NCBI GenBank assembly: GCA_902762785.1 | Contig: CACWPL010000024.1 | Coordinates: forward strand, 1-64,000 | Direction of reading: 5' to 3' | Origin: an uncultured Ruminococcus sp. | GTDB taxonomy: Bacteria; Bacillota; Clostridia; Oscillospirales; Ruminococcaceae | Length of the DNA stretch: 64,000 nucleotides | Shown here: one piece after another, positions 34,539-42,525 of the stretch | How positions within the stretch are numbered: the first letter of the stretch is position 1 | Layout of the letters: every line of letters starts with the position of its first letter | Position numbers and translations under genes: made by a program | Notes under the pieces: generated by a model | Seen by the model: only the letters and a program-made list of their open reading frames with translations | Databases searched by the model: none | Told to the model about the DNA's origin: nothing

Positions 34539-35120
34539 TCAGCGGTCGATGGCCTGCATCTCCTCCGGGGTATGGAGCCAGTGGGCACTGTCCGGGAGGA
34601 CGGTCAGACCGGCGCCGATCCGTTCGGCGAACGCGGTCATCGTCGGGAGGGGCGTCATCTCGTCGTGCGCGCCGCAGATGATCTGCGTGGGGACGTGCCA
34701 CTCGATCGGATGCGATCGGACATCGGCGAGATACCGCCATTCCAGCGGCTCGCCCCACGGCGTAGGGATCGTGCCGCGCGCGCGGAGGGACGCCTCGGTC
34801 TCCCCGACAGACGCGAGCATCCCCAGGATCATCCCCTCCATGTCCACGATCGGCGAGAGGAAGAACGCCGCCGCGAACGGGAGGCCGCCCAGCGCCTGCA
34901 TCGCAAGGAACGCGCCGATGCTGTTCGCGATCAGGGTCACGCGCCCATGGCCGTCAAGGTGGGGCGCGGCCAGACGCGGCAGCACCTCCCGCGCCTCCCA
35001 TGGCGTCTGCACGCGACCGTCGAGGCCGACGACGTCTGCATGTGGGAAGATAGGCCGATAATGCGCCGCTTCTGCGGGACTGCCACCCTTGCCGTGAAGA
35101 TAGAGCACGAGGTCTTTCAT
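34539..35120 (-). CDS. Alpha/beta hydrolase, small
   Basis: 193 residues, cytoplasmic. Opens with LVLYLHGKGGSP (oxyanion loop). Nucleophile Ser in LIANSIGAFLA, acid Asp in ICGAHDEMTPL, His in PDSAHWLHTPEE: a complete triad. Short serine hydrolases of this build act on esters, and the substrate is unknown. 56 bases downstream of the acetyltransferase gene but behind its terminator. Confidence 0.85.
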   Translation of the reverse strand: MKDLVLYLHGKGGSPAEAAHYRPIFPHADVVGLDGRVQTPWEAREVLPRLAAPHLDGHGRVTLIANSIGAFLAMQALGGLPFAAAFFLSPIVDMEGMILGMLASVGETEASLRARGTIPTPWGEPLEWRYLADVRSHPIEWHVPTQIICGAHDEMTPLPTMTAFAERIGAGLTVLPDSAHWLHTPEEMQAIDR

Positions 35121-35135
35121 AGGTCTCTCCTTATC

Positions 35136-35169
35136 AAAAATACCGCCCCCGACGGTCGCGGGGGCGGTG
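35136..35169 (-). terminator. Terminator after the acetyltransferase gene
   Basis: On the minus strand ACCGCCCCCG / CGGGGGCGGT followed by ATTTTTG. Confidence 0.75.
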
Positions 35170-35176
35170 TGTGGGT

Positions 35177-35812
35177 TCAGAAGATCTGTCCCGGCAGCTT
35201 CCGCTTGACCTTCGGCGGGAAGGCCCGGTCGAAGGCGTCGACAGCGGCATCGTCGACATAATAGCCCTTCGGCGTCAGGTAGACGCCCGTGATGCCGTCG
35301 AGATAACCCGGGATGAGCTCCTTGCAGAGGAAGAACGACGCATCTGCGTCCTCCGGCAGGTCGTGGTAACGGATGCCGAACCGGCTCGCGTAGGTAAAGC
35401 CGCTCTTGCCGTAGAACGCGATGTTGCCCTCGAAGAGGACGGCGCCGAAGCCCTGCTGTGCGGCGGCGTCGAGCGAGGCGTCGAGGAGACGCTTGCCGAG
35501 CCCCGTCCGCTGGAGCGCGGGGTCGATGCAGATCGGTCCCATCGTGAGCACGGGGATGTCCCGGCCGTCATCCGCGCGGATGACCGTGCGCACGAAGATG
35601 TTCTGCCCGATGATCCGGCCGTCCTGCTCCATCACGAAGTCGAGCGACGGCACGAAGGCGGGGTCGTCCCGGAGGACATGCAGCACCAGATGCTCGCTGC
35701 ACCCCGGACGATAGACGTTCCAAAAGGCCTCGCGGACGAGCGTCTCGACCGCACGGTGGTCCTTGGTCTCCTCCAAACGGATCGTGTGATCCTGATCGAA
35801 GCTGTTATCCAT
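35177..35812 (-). CDS. GNAT-family N-acetyltransferase
   Basis: 211 residues. The acetyl-CoA motif is GPICIDPALQRTGLGKRLLDAS (V-x-P-x-x-Q-x-x-G-x-G form), followed by AVLFEGNIAFYGKSGFTYA, a YhbS-like pattern. The C-terminal part from about 155 is a family-specific extension with LTPKGYYVDD. Transfers acetyl from acetyl-CoA to an unknown amine. RBS GGAGGTAATATCTC. A 10-bp inverted repeat lies in its leader. Confidence 0.88.
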   Translation of the reverse strand: MDNSFDQDHTIRLEETKDHRAVETLVREAFWNVYRPGCSEHLVLHVLRDDPAFVPSLDFVMEQDGRIIGQNIFVRTVIRADDGRDIPVLTMGPICIDPALQRTGLGKRLLDASLDAAAQQGFGAVLFEGNIAFYGKSGFTYASRFGIRYHDLPEDADASFFLCKELIPGYLDGITGVYLTPKGYYVDDAAVDAFDRAFPPKVKRKLPGQIF

Positions 35813-35862
35813 GAGATATTACCTCCAAGTCTTGAAATAGGGCGGCATATCGCGCTTCTTTC

Positions 35863-35901
35863 GACCGGGAGGCCGGATGCCGCATCCATGACCTCCCGGT
35901 C
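35863..35901 (-). other. Strong hairpin in the acetyltransferase leader
   Basis: GACCGGGAGG / CCTCCCGGTC, 19-base loop, no T tail. It may be an attenuator or RNA-stability element. Confidence 0.4.
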
Positions 35902-35976
35902 AGGATGCCGACTCCAGTGTACGGATGTACGTCAAATAGACACTTCCTTTAGTTATTATTTGATAGTATCGGTAGC

Positions 35977-36948
35977 TTACCCGTTGCTGCGCATGGTGTA
36001 CTTGATGTGCTCGATGGCGGCCTCGGCGTACTCGGTGATCTTCGGGGACGCACCGGCGTTCAGGGCCTTCTCATACCACTCGAGCGCCTTCTCCGGCTGC
36101 GGACGCATTCCGCCGCTGCCCTTCATGAAGATGTCGCCGATGGCGAGCTGGGAGAGCACCAGGCCCATGGAAGCGGCCTCGGTGTGCCAATCCACGGCGC
36201 GGGCAGGATCCTGCGGGAAGGGATAGGTGCCCTTCTCGTAGCTGTCGGCGATCTGGAACATGACGTGCAGCAGCACATCGCGCTCCTTCTGCTCGAGGGT
36301 GGGGATGCGGTCCTTGATCTCGCGCAGGAAGCTGAGCATGCTGCTCATGTAGTTCTTGCTGCGGGGCTTGCCGAGGAACGTCCAGCTGCCCATCTCGTCC
36401 ATCTCGGAGACGGTGAACATGGCGTAATCGAGCAGCTCATCGAACTTGCTCGCGTCGCTCTTGGCAGCTTCGGCCGCAGCGGCGCCGTTACCGGCGGCAG
36501 CATTGGAATCGGCCGCGATATTGGCATTGTTCTGCATACGGTCATAGAGCAGGTTGTCCTTCTTGTTGTTGAGACGGTCGAGCATCTCGCGGTAGTTGGA
36601 CTGCCAGATCTCGTTGCCGTGCGCCTCAGCGCGGCGCTCCTGCATGAGGATGTAGTCGAGCATATGGATGCAGCGCTCCATCGGCTCGATGGCCTCGAGC
36701 TTCGGGATCATCGAATTGATGCGCTCTGCGATCAGGAAATAGTGGAACATCGACATCTCCATGAAGGTGTCGCGGGCATCGCCCTTGGCGAGCTTTGCCT
36801 GACGGAACTCGTCATCCGCCTTCTCCTTGAGCTGCTCGACCGTCATGCGGTCCGTGCCCTCACGCCACTGGTGGGCGCCGCAGTTCGGGCAATTGATGCC
36901 GTTGCCGTGCAGCTTCTTGCCGCAGTTGTAACAAACCTTTGCTGCCAT
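35977..36948 (-). CDS. Zinc-ribbon protein with SEL1/TPR-like C-terminus
   Basis: 323 residues from ATG 36948 (AAAGGAGTCTACGGAT). The N-terminal zinc ribbon uses Cys6, Cys9, Cys20 and Cys23. A helical region (about 35-150) follows, then an Ala/Asn-rich linker (about 153-175), and helical repeats ending with SQLAIGDIFMKGSGGMRPQPEKALEWYEKAL, a SEL1-type repeat. Likely an adaptor or sensor for protein complexes. No enzyme motif. Monocistronic from the promoter at 37101. Confidence 0.8.
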   Translation of the reverse strand: MAAKVCYNCGKKLHGNGINCPNCGAHQWREGTDRMTVEQLKEKADDEFRQAKLAKGDARDTFMEMSMFHYFLIAERINSMIPKLEAIEPMERCIHMLDYILMQERRAEAHGNEIWQSNYREMLDRLNNKKDNLLYDRMQNNANIAADSNAAAGNGAAAAEAAKSDASKFDELLDYAMFTVSEMDEMGSWTFLGKPRSKNYMSSMLSFLREIKDRIPTLEQKERDVLLHVMFQIADSYEKGTYPFPQDPARAVDWHTEAASMGLVLSQLAIGDIFMKGSGGMRPQPEKALEWYEKALNAGASPKITEYAEAAIEHIKYTMRSNG

Positions 36949-37100
36949 ATCCGTAGACTCCTTTACATATGTATTGTGCATGAACTTAGATGCGGGCGCT
37001 GCCCGCCGATGTGCCGATGGCACACCCATCCCGCTCCCGACGCGCACGCGCGTATGGCGGGTCGAAAACCGCCGTTTCGAGAGCTATTCCCATATCATTT

Positions 37101-37129
37101 ATTATAGCACAAACACATAAAAATAGCAA
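37101..37129 (-). promoter_or_regulatory. Promoter of the zinc-ribbon/SEL1 gene
   Basis: TTGCTA, 17-base spacer ending TTTGTGC, TATAAT (minus strand). Leader about 145 bases with no structure I recognise. Confidence 0.8.
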
Positions 37130-37221
37130 GCCCTTCCGCCGCATTTGTAGATCTTATACAAAGAATATGCGATAGATCCGGCAGGATAGACAGATCCGTA
37201 CACGCGATCCTGTGCAGGATG

Positions 37222-37260
37222 AAAAAAGACTGCCCACGCCGTATCATGCGGCGCAGGCAG
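37222..37260 (-). terminator. Terminator after ddh
   Basis: Minus strand CTGCCTGCGCCG / CGGCGTGGGCAG then TCTTTTTTC. Confidence 0.85.
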
Positions 37261-37282
37261 GGATGCTCTTATCGTGACGCGA

Positions 37283-38272
37283 TCACAGGCAGTGGGCGCG
37301 CAGCTCCTCGGGGGAGAGGGGGGAGAGGTAGCCGGGGGCGATGTCGAACGCGGTCTTGCAGCCGGTCTGGCCCTCTGCGGAGAGGCGGGACAGGGCGCGG
37401 GCATAGGCCACGAGCACGGACGCGGTGAACTCGGGGTTGGAGCCGAGCTTCAGGGAATACTCGATGGTCTGGGTCGTGGACAGGTCGGCGCCGGTCTTGC
37501 CGGAGCGGATGACGAAGCCGCCGTGGGGGAGGGTATTGTGCTCGCGGTCGAAGGTCTCCTCGTCGATGAAGTTCACGGTGGTGTTATACTCATCGAAATA
37601 ATTCTTCATGGTCTTGATGTCCTGCTCGATCTGGGCGAGGTCGGCGCCCTCCTCGGCAACGACATAGCAAACGCGCTCATGCTTGTCGCGGGTGGTGAGC
37701 TTGGGCTGTGCGCCGCTGCGGACGGCCTCGATGGCGCTCTCGACGGGGCAGGTGTACTGGATGCCGCGCTTGACGCCCTTGACGCGGCGGATGGCATCAG
37801 AGTGGCCCTGGGAAACGCCCTTGCCCCAGAAGGTATAGGTCTCGCCGTTGCGCAGGATGGCCTCGGCATAGACGCGGTTGAGGGAGAAGAGGCCGGGATC
37901 CCAGCCGAGGGAGATCATGCCGAGATGGCCGCTCTCCTTGGCAGCCTTGTCCACGTTCGCGAAGTGCTCGGGGATGCGGGCGTGGGTGTCGAAGCTGTCG
38001 ATGACGTTGAAGTCCTTGACGAGCGCGGGGGTCTGCTCGGGCAGGTCGGTCGCGGAGCCGCCGCAGATGATCATGACGTCGACAGCGTCCTTATACTTGG
38101 CAGCATCGGCCAGCGGATAAACGGGAACGCCGGGGGTCTGGAGCTTGACGGACTCGGGGGCACGGCGCGTGAAGACGCCGACGAGCTCCATGTCGTCGTT
38201 CTGACGGATGGCGAGCTCGACGCCTCTGCCGAGGTTGCCATAGCCGGCGATGCCGATTCGGATCTTCTTCAT
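37283..38272 (-). CDS. ddh: meso-Diaminopimelate dehydrogenase
   Basis: 329 residues from ATG 38272 (AATGGAGGTCATTCCCA). NADPH-binding GIAGYGNLGRGVE at the N-terminus, CGGSATDLPEQTP, DSFDTHARIPEHF, MISLGWDPGLFSLNR and the C-terminal NPEFTASVLVAYARA are characteristic of Ddh. It converts tetrahydrodipicolinate to meso-diaminopimelate in one reductive amination, bypassing the acylase/aminotransferase routes, and so supplies both peptidoglycan and lysine. The oxidative-arm operon at 2-7 kb supplies related nitrogen metabolism. Single-gene unit. Confidence 0.95.
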   Translation of the reverse strand: MKKIRIGIAGYGNLGRGVELAIRQNDDMELVGVFTRRAPESVKLQTPGVPVYPLADAAKYKDAVDVMIICGGSATDLPEQTPALVKDFNVIDSFDTHARIPEHFANVDKAAKESGHLGMISLGWDPGLFSLNRVYAEAILRNGETYTFWGKGVSQGHSDAIRRVKGVKRGIQYTCPVESAIEAVRSGAQPKLTTRDKHERVCYVVAEEGADLAQIEQDIKTMKNYFDEYNTTVNFIDEETFDREHNTLPHGGFVIRSGKTGADLSTTQTIEYSLKLGSNPEFTASVLVAYARALSRLSAEGQTGCKTAFDIAPGYLSPLSPEELRAHCL

Positions 38273-38352
38273 TGGGAATGACCTCCATTCGATCTTGTGG
38301 ATGTGGGAGCGCCGCCGGAGCGGACACTTCATTTTTTAAAGTTTACTCGTAT

Positions 38353-38381
38353 ATTATAGCACAAAAAGCTGATCTTGTAAA
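38353..38381 (-). promoter_or_regulatory. Promoter of ddh
   Basis: TTTACA, 17-base spacer ending TTTGTGC, TATAAT. Confidence 0.8.
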
Positions 38382-38499
38382 GAAAAAATCGGGAATGGGA
38401 TCCATTTTTTAAAAACGAAAGGCAAAACCGCGCTTTATCCTGCTTTTTGAATGTCGGGACGGGGCATACAGATGTATGTACGCAGCGGACAGTTTGCCG

Positions 38500-38690
38500 G
38501 GTTTACGGGGGAGGGGCATCCTTCCCCCGAACGTTTGCGGTCAGACGCGACGTCCCCGCGCCCCCGGTCGCCCCTCACCCCCTGACCCCCTCTCCCCGTC
38601 CGGGGAGAGGGGGAAATAGGCCGGCCTTGCAGGCCGGCGCCGCTTTTTCCGCCCGCTGACGCGGGCGGGGGATGGCCAAATATACGCAGG
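38500..38690. repeat. Hairpin-rich GC intergenic element
   Basis: Several perfect hairpins in a row: GGGGGAGG/CCTTCCCCC near 38507, CCCCTCTCCCC/GGGGAGAGGGG near 38590, GCCGGCCT/AGGCCGGC near 38622, CCCGC/GCGGG near 38652. The C-rich arm is preceded by CTCACCCCCTGACC. No gene is evident in 38400-38830; it resembles the element at 44.6 kb in its C-rich core. Confidence 0.5.
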
Positions 38691-38837
38691 GAGGCCATTC
38701 CCGCACTTGACGGTGTGGGCATCTCTCCTGCGTGCGGGGCGGCTCCCACCTGTGCGCGGCGGCGGGATGCCATCTATCCGGCCAGACCCGGCCACAAAGC
38801 CCGCGCCCCCTGACTGTCCGTCAAGGGGCGCGGTGCG

Positions 38838-41708
38838 TCACTGTTCCGAATACAGATGCTGATAGAGCGCCTCACTGTACGCATCGAGATCGCGCTGCGG
38901 CACGTCGCCCGCGCCGACCATGATCCGGAACTCGCCGGCATCATAGAAACGCCTATTTTGCGGCCTCAGTCCCCCGACCAGCGTCTCCCTGTCGAGGACG
39001 GATGCGGGGTCGTCCGCGAGGAGGTCGAGGGGCATCTCCGTGAAGCTGACCACGAGGGCGGTCTCGTCCCTGCCCATGTAGGTGACGGTCAGGGTCGGGT
39101 ACGTCTCCCCATCCGGGGCGGCGGCGGTCTGTCCGACAGAGATCAGCGAGAGCGTCGCGTTCCCGACCGTCTCGTCGTGCGGGACGAAGCCACGGCAGAA
39201 GGGCGCCGCGGCCTCGGCCTCCTCGAAGGTCGCAAAATGCGTCTCGCGTGGGACATCGTTCGCGTCCGCATACGCCGAACCGCTCATGCACTCCACGAAC
39301 GCCGTGAAGTCCTCCGGCAGGCAGTCCGCCGTCACCCAGACCTGGCACCTGCCCGCGGACGCATGGACGGCATAATGGGTCGTCAGGCCGTTCGCGGAGG
39401 CAGTGGCGTAGGGGGACTGGGTGACCGTTTTGTCCGACCATGCGCCGTCGAGCGCGGGCGCAGGCTCGCCGAGCGGGGCGCGGCTGTCGGTCGCCAGCGT
39501 GTAGTACGCGGTGAGGGAACGCCCATCGTTCGCCGTCCACGCGACCTCGAGCGTCCACGGCTCCTCCGTGAGGAGACAGCGGTCGGCCGTGAGCCCGCCG
39601 AGCCGCTCCTTCTGCGGCACCCACCCCTCACACGGCGCGAGCCAGTCGGCCTCGGCAAGGGTCAGGGAACGGGACGGCGCCGGCATCTGCATGGTGTTCC
39701 GCTGGGCGAGCGTCAGCGCGGTGGGACGCAGCGCGATGATGTCCGAGAGGAGCTGCACGACCTCGCGCTTGTCCATGCCCTCCGTGTTCAGGAGGTACTG
39801 CGAGTCGGCCACATGGAGATAGCTCTCGCTGCACCCGTCCTCCCGGTATGACCCGTAGAGGCCGAGATCATCGCCGAGGGGCGTGGAGGTCGGACCGCCG
39901 AGGGTGTCTGTCCAGTCGACGCCGTCGAAGATCCAAAGTGTCGCCGTTTGGCCGCTTTCATTGTAGCCAAGGCGTGCGTTCCGGGGCGTGCCATCGGCCG
40001 CCTCATAGACATCGGTGAGCCAAAAATGCCGCTCGCCGATCCAGACGTCCATGTCCACCATCGTGAGATGCGTCCCGCCATCGAAGTCGGGCGCAAAGTC
40101 GATCGCGGCCTTTTTGCGCGGGAAGCAGGCATCCAGCTCCTCCTCCGTGAGGTCGAGCGGCGCATAGAGAGACGCCACATCCGCCGGATGCCGCGCGATC
40201 GCCACGATCAGCGCCAGCACCTCGCGGCGCGTCATCTCGCTCGTCATGAGGACGTACTGCACGTCGTCCACATGGAGATAGCACTCGCTCTGCCCGTCAT
40301 CGAAATAAGTGGCATGGAGGCCGCACGGGATGCCGAGGGGCGATACGGGATCGGGCAGCCGATCCGTCCAGTCCACGCCGGTCAGCATGGTGAGCTGCGC
40401 CCTGCCGTCTGCGGTATGGAGGGCGGCATTTTTCGGCACGCCGTCGGCATCGAGGTAGACCGCATCCGTCTGGAAGGTCATCCCGCCGACCTCGAGCGGA
40501 GTCCCGCCGAGCACGCGCTCCCCGCCGAGGAGGTCGAGGGCGAAGTCGATCGTCCCGGCATTGCCGTTGAAGAGAGCGGCGATGTCGTCATCGGTCAGAC
40601 TGTCGAGCGAGGCGGCGGCATCGTGCAGACGTTCCAGCTCTGCGGCGAAGAGCGCCATATCCTCCTCCCGGCACGTCCCCGAGACGAACACGCCCCAGAT
40701 GCCGTCGATGTTCCAGAAATACTGATAGTCCCGGCAGTCGCCGATCTCGCCCGAGGCCGACCGCAGCGAATCCTGCGAGAGATCCGGCAGGCCGGAGTAT
40801 CCGGCGCCATATTGGGCGAACCGTGCTTTGATGAACTCCGTCTGGTCGAGGGAGCGGAACTCCGCCTCGTAGGAGATGATCGTCTCGCCCATGGCGCAGA
40901 CGAGGTGCGGGCACGCGGCGACCAGTCCGCCGAAGCCGCCGCCCTCCGGCACGATGCCCGCCATCACGGACGCGGGGACGTCCTCGGGCGCGACCAGTCC
41001 GCGGCCGGTGATGTTGTCGGTCTCGCCCTGCCAGATGGCGCGGGGGTCGCGGCGCTGTCCGGCGAGGGTGTAGACCATCTCCATGGCCGTCCGCTGATCG
41101 ACGGCGCCCTCGAGGTGGTAGCGCGTGCCGCACGCGAGGAGGTCACAGGCGGTGCGGCCGTCCTCGGAGGTGTGTCCCCAAAATGCCGCAGAATAGCCCA
41201 TCGGATAGACCGGGTCGGTCTGCGGCATGAGGATGTCGAGGTCGACGGCGGCCTCGAGGGTGAGGGTGAGGTCGGCGTCATCGGCGGTGAGGCGGACGAT
41301 GGAGACGTTCCTCGTGCGCTGTTCCTTCCACGCGGCGGTGATGTGGAAGGGGTGCCCGACCAGGTCGATGGTCCCGGTCGGCAGATCGTCGACGGTGATC
41401 GCGCCGTCGGGGGACTTCATCATGATGCTGTCGGAGAAGCATCCGGCGATGTCCTCATCGGTCATGCGCGCGGTGACGCCGGCATAGCACGCCTGCCCGT
41501 CCTCGACGGCGACCTCGGACTGCGGCGTGATCCGCTCGGCGAGCCGCACGCCCATCCAGACGGCGGGGACGGCCAGCAGGAGCGCCGCGGCCACCGGCAG
41601 GATCCGCCGCAGCAGGGGACGGCGCGCGGGGCGGTCGTGGGCGGGGAGGTCGGCGAGGTGTTGCTCGTCCACCTGCGCGAGCATCCTTTCCATCTCTTGC
41701 TTGGTCAT
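38838..41708 (-). CDS. Very large putative membrane anti-sigma/sensor protein of the ECF pair
   Basis: 956 residues from ATG 41708, overlapping the sigma gene by 4 bases. Short cytoplasmic N-terminus (1-34, MTKQEMERMLAQVDEQHL), one membrane span (about 35-54), then roughly 900 extracytoplasmic residues. These include two clear tandem copies of a ~150-residue module, each with a conserved GVDWTD segment, an SExYLHVxDxQYxL segment and a following MxxREV helix. Related but looser modules lie before and after. Most anti-sigma factors are 150-400 residues. The N-terminus likely holds the sigma factor and the outer part senses a cell-surface signal; both are inferred from position. Confidence 0.8.
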   Translation of the reverse strand: MTKQEMERMLAQVDEQHLADLPAHDRPARRPLLRRILPVAAALLLAVPAVWMGVRLAERITPQSEVAVEDGQACYAGVTARMTDEDIAGCFSDSIMMKSPDGAITVDDLPTGTIDLVGHPFHITAAWKEQRTRNVSIVRLTADDADLTLTLEAAVDLDILMPQTDPVYPMGYSAAFWGHTSEDGRTACDLLACGTRYHLEGAVDQRTAMEMVYTLAGQRRDPRAIWQGETDNITGRGLVAPEDVPASVMAGIVPEGGGFGGLVAACPHLVCAMGETIISYEAEFRSLDQTEFIKARFAQYGAGYSGLPDLSQDSLRSASGEIGDCRDYQYFWNIDGIWGVFVSGTCREEDMALFAAELERLHDAAASLDSLTDDDIAALFNGNAGTIDFALDLLGGERVLGGTPLEVGGMTFQTDAVYLDADGVPKNAALHTADGRAQLTMLTGVDWTDRLPDPVSPLGIPCGLHATYFDDGQSECYLHVDDVQYVLMTSEMTRREVLALIVAIARHPADVASLYAPLDLTEEELDACFPRKKAAIDFAPDFDGGTHLTMVDMDVWIGERHFWLTDVYEAADGTPRNARLGYNESGQTATLWIFDGVDWTDTLGGPTSTPLGDDLGLYGSYREDGCSESYLHVADSQYLLNTEGMDKREVVQLLSDIIALRPTALTLAQRNTMQMPAPSRSLTLAEADWLAPCEGWVPQKERLGGLTADRCLLTEEPWTLEVAWTANDGRSLTAYYTLATDSRAPLGEPAPALDGAWSDKTVTQSPYATASANGLTTHYAVHASAGRCQVWVTADCLPEDFTAFVECMSGSAYADANDVPRETHFATFEEAEAAAPFCRGFVPHDETVGNATLSLISVGQTAAAPDGETYPTLTVTYMGRDETALVVSFTEMPLDLLADDPASVLDRETLVGGLRPQNRRFYDAGEFRIMVGAGDVPQRDLDAYSEALYQHLYSEQ

Positions 41709-42256
41709 GATAGGAGCCCCCTTTCGGTCAGATGCCGCCGCAGCTTTTCGCGCATACGGTAGAGCATCGAGGTGATCTTGGACACGGAAAAGCCCGTCAT
41801 ATCGGCGATCTCGTCGATGGAGCAAAATTCCCAATAGCGCAGGAGGAACACCCGCCGCTTGGCGTCCGGCAGCGACGCGAGGAAGGCATTGATCGCCTCC
41901 CCGAGCGCCGTATCGTCCGCGCCGCACGGCGTCCCGTCCGCGATGCAGTCGCCCAGCTCCTCGAGCGAGACCTGCATCTCGGGCGCACGCTTGGCGGCGG
42001 TGCGGTATTCCAGGCGTTTGCATCCCAGATTCCGCGCGATCTTCGCGAGGTACGCCCGCAGCGACACCGGCCTTGCCGGCGGGATGGACGTCCACGCCGC
42101 CATCCAGGTGTCGCTCTCACATTCCTCGACATCGCCCTCATCCTGCACGATCCTGCGCAAAACGTGCCGCACAAGTCCGCCGTATCGCGTCTGACACGCC
42201 GCGATCGCCGCCTCGTCTCTCGCAAAGAACTGCGCGATGATCTCGCTGTCTTTCAT
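41705..42256 (-). CDS. ECF-type RNA polymerase sigma factor
   Basis: 183 residues. Region 2 (about 10-85) with YGGLVRHVLRRIVQDEGDVEECESDTWMAAW (core-binding and -10 recognition), a linker, and region 4 (about 120-180) with LPDAKRRVFLLRYWEFCSIDEIADMTGFS and a helix ending MREKLRRHL. Directs polymerase to its regulon when released by the downstream membrane protein. Start follows AAAGGAGGCGCATCCCC. I could not identify its own target promoter. Confidence 0.93.
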   Translation of the reverse strand: MKDSEIIAQFFARDEAAIAACQTRYGGLVRHVLRRIVQDEGDVEECESDTWMAAWTSIPPARPVSLRAYLAKIARNLGCKRLEYRTAAKRAPEMQVSLEELGDCIADGTPCGADDTALGEAINAFLASLPDAKRRVFLLRYWEFCSIDEIADMTGFSVSKITSMLYRMREKLRRHLTERGLLS

Positions 42257-42307
42257 GGGGATGCGCCTCCTTTCATTGCGGAGTATTTGCCTTTAGGCGG
42301 GGGATTT

Positions 42308-42384
42308 GCCGCCGCAGAGCGGCGGCCTAGGAGGGGCTCCTCGCCCCCTCCTTGACCTCCCTCGGCAGGAGGCTGAGCCTCCTG
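42308..42384. repeat. Perfect hairpins upstream of the ECF gene
   Basis: GCCGCCGC-AGA-GCGGCGGC (42308-42326) and CAGGAGGCT-G-AGCCTCCTG (42366-42384), with an AGGAGGGG/CCCCCTCCTT pair between. Nothing else seen between 42257 and the pckG terminator. Confidence 0.6.
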
Positions 42385-42472
42385 CACCTGCATCGCTTTT
42401 GGCTTTCTATCTATCTAGTACGGAAATAGGGCAGGGATATGGCGGATGCAGACAAAGATATAGAAAAGGATA

Positions 42473-42504
42473 GAAAAGGCGCCCCTGTCAAAGACAGAGG
42501 CGCC
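42473..42504 (-). terminator. Terminator of pckG
   Basis: GGCGCCTCTGTC / GACAGGGGCGCC (minus strand) then TTTTC. Confidence 0.85.
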
Positions 42505-42525
42505 AGCGGATGCTATTGGGGTCGC

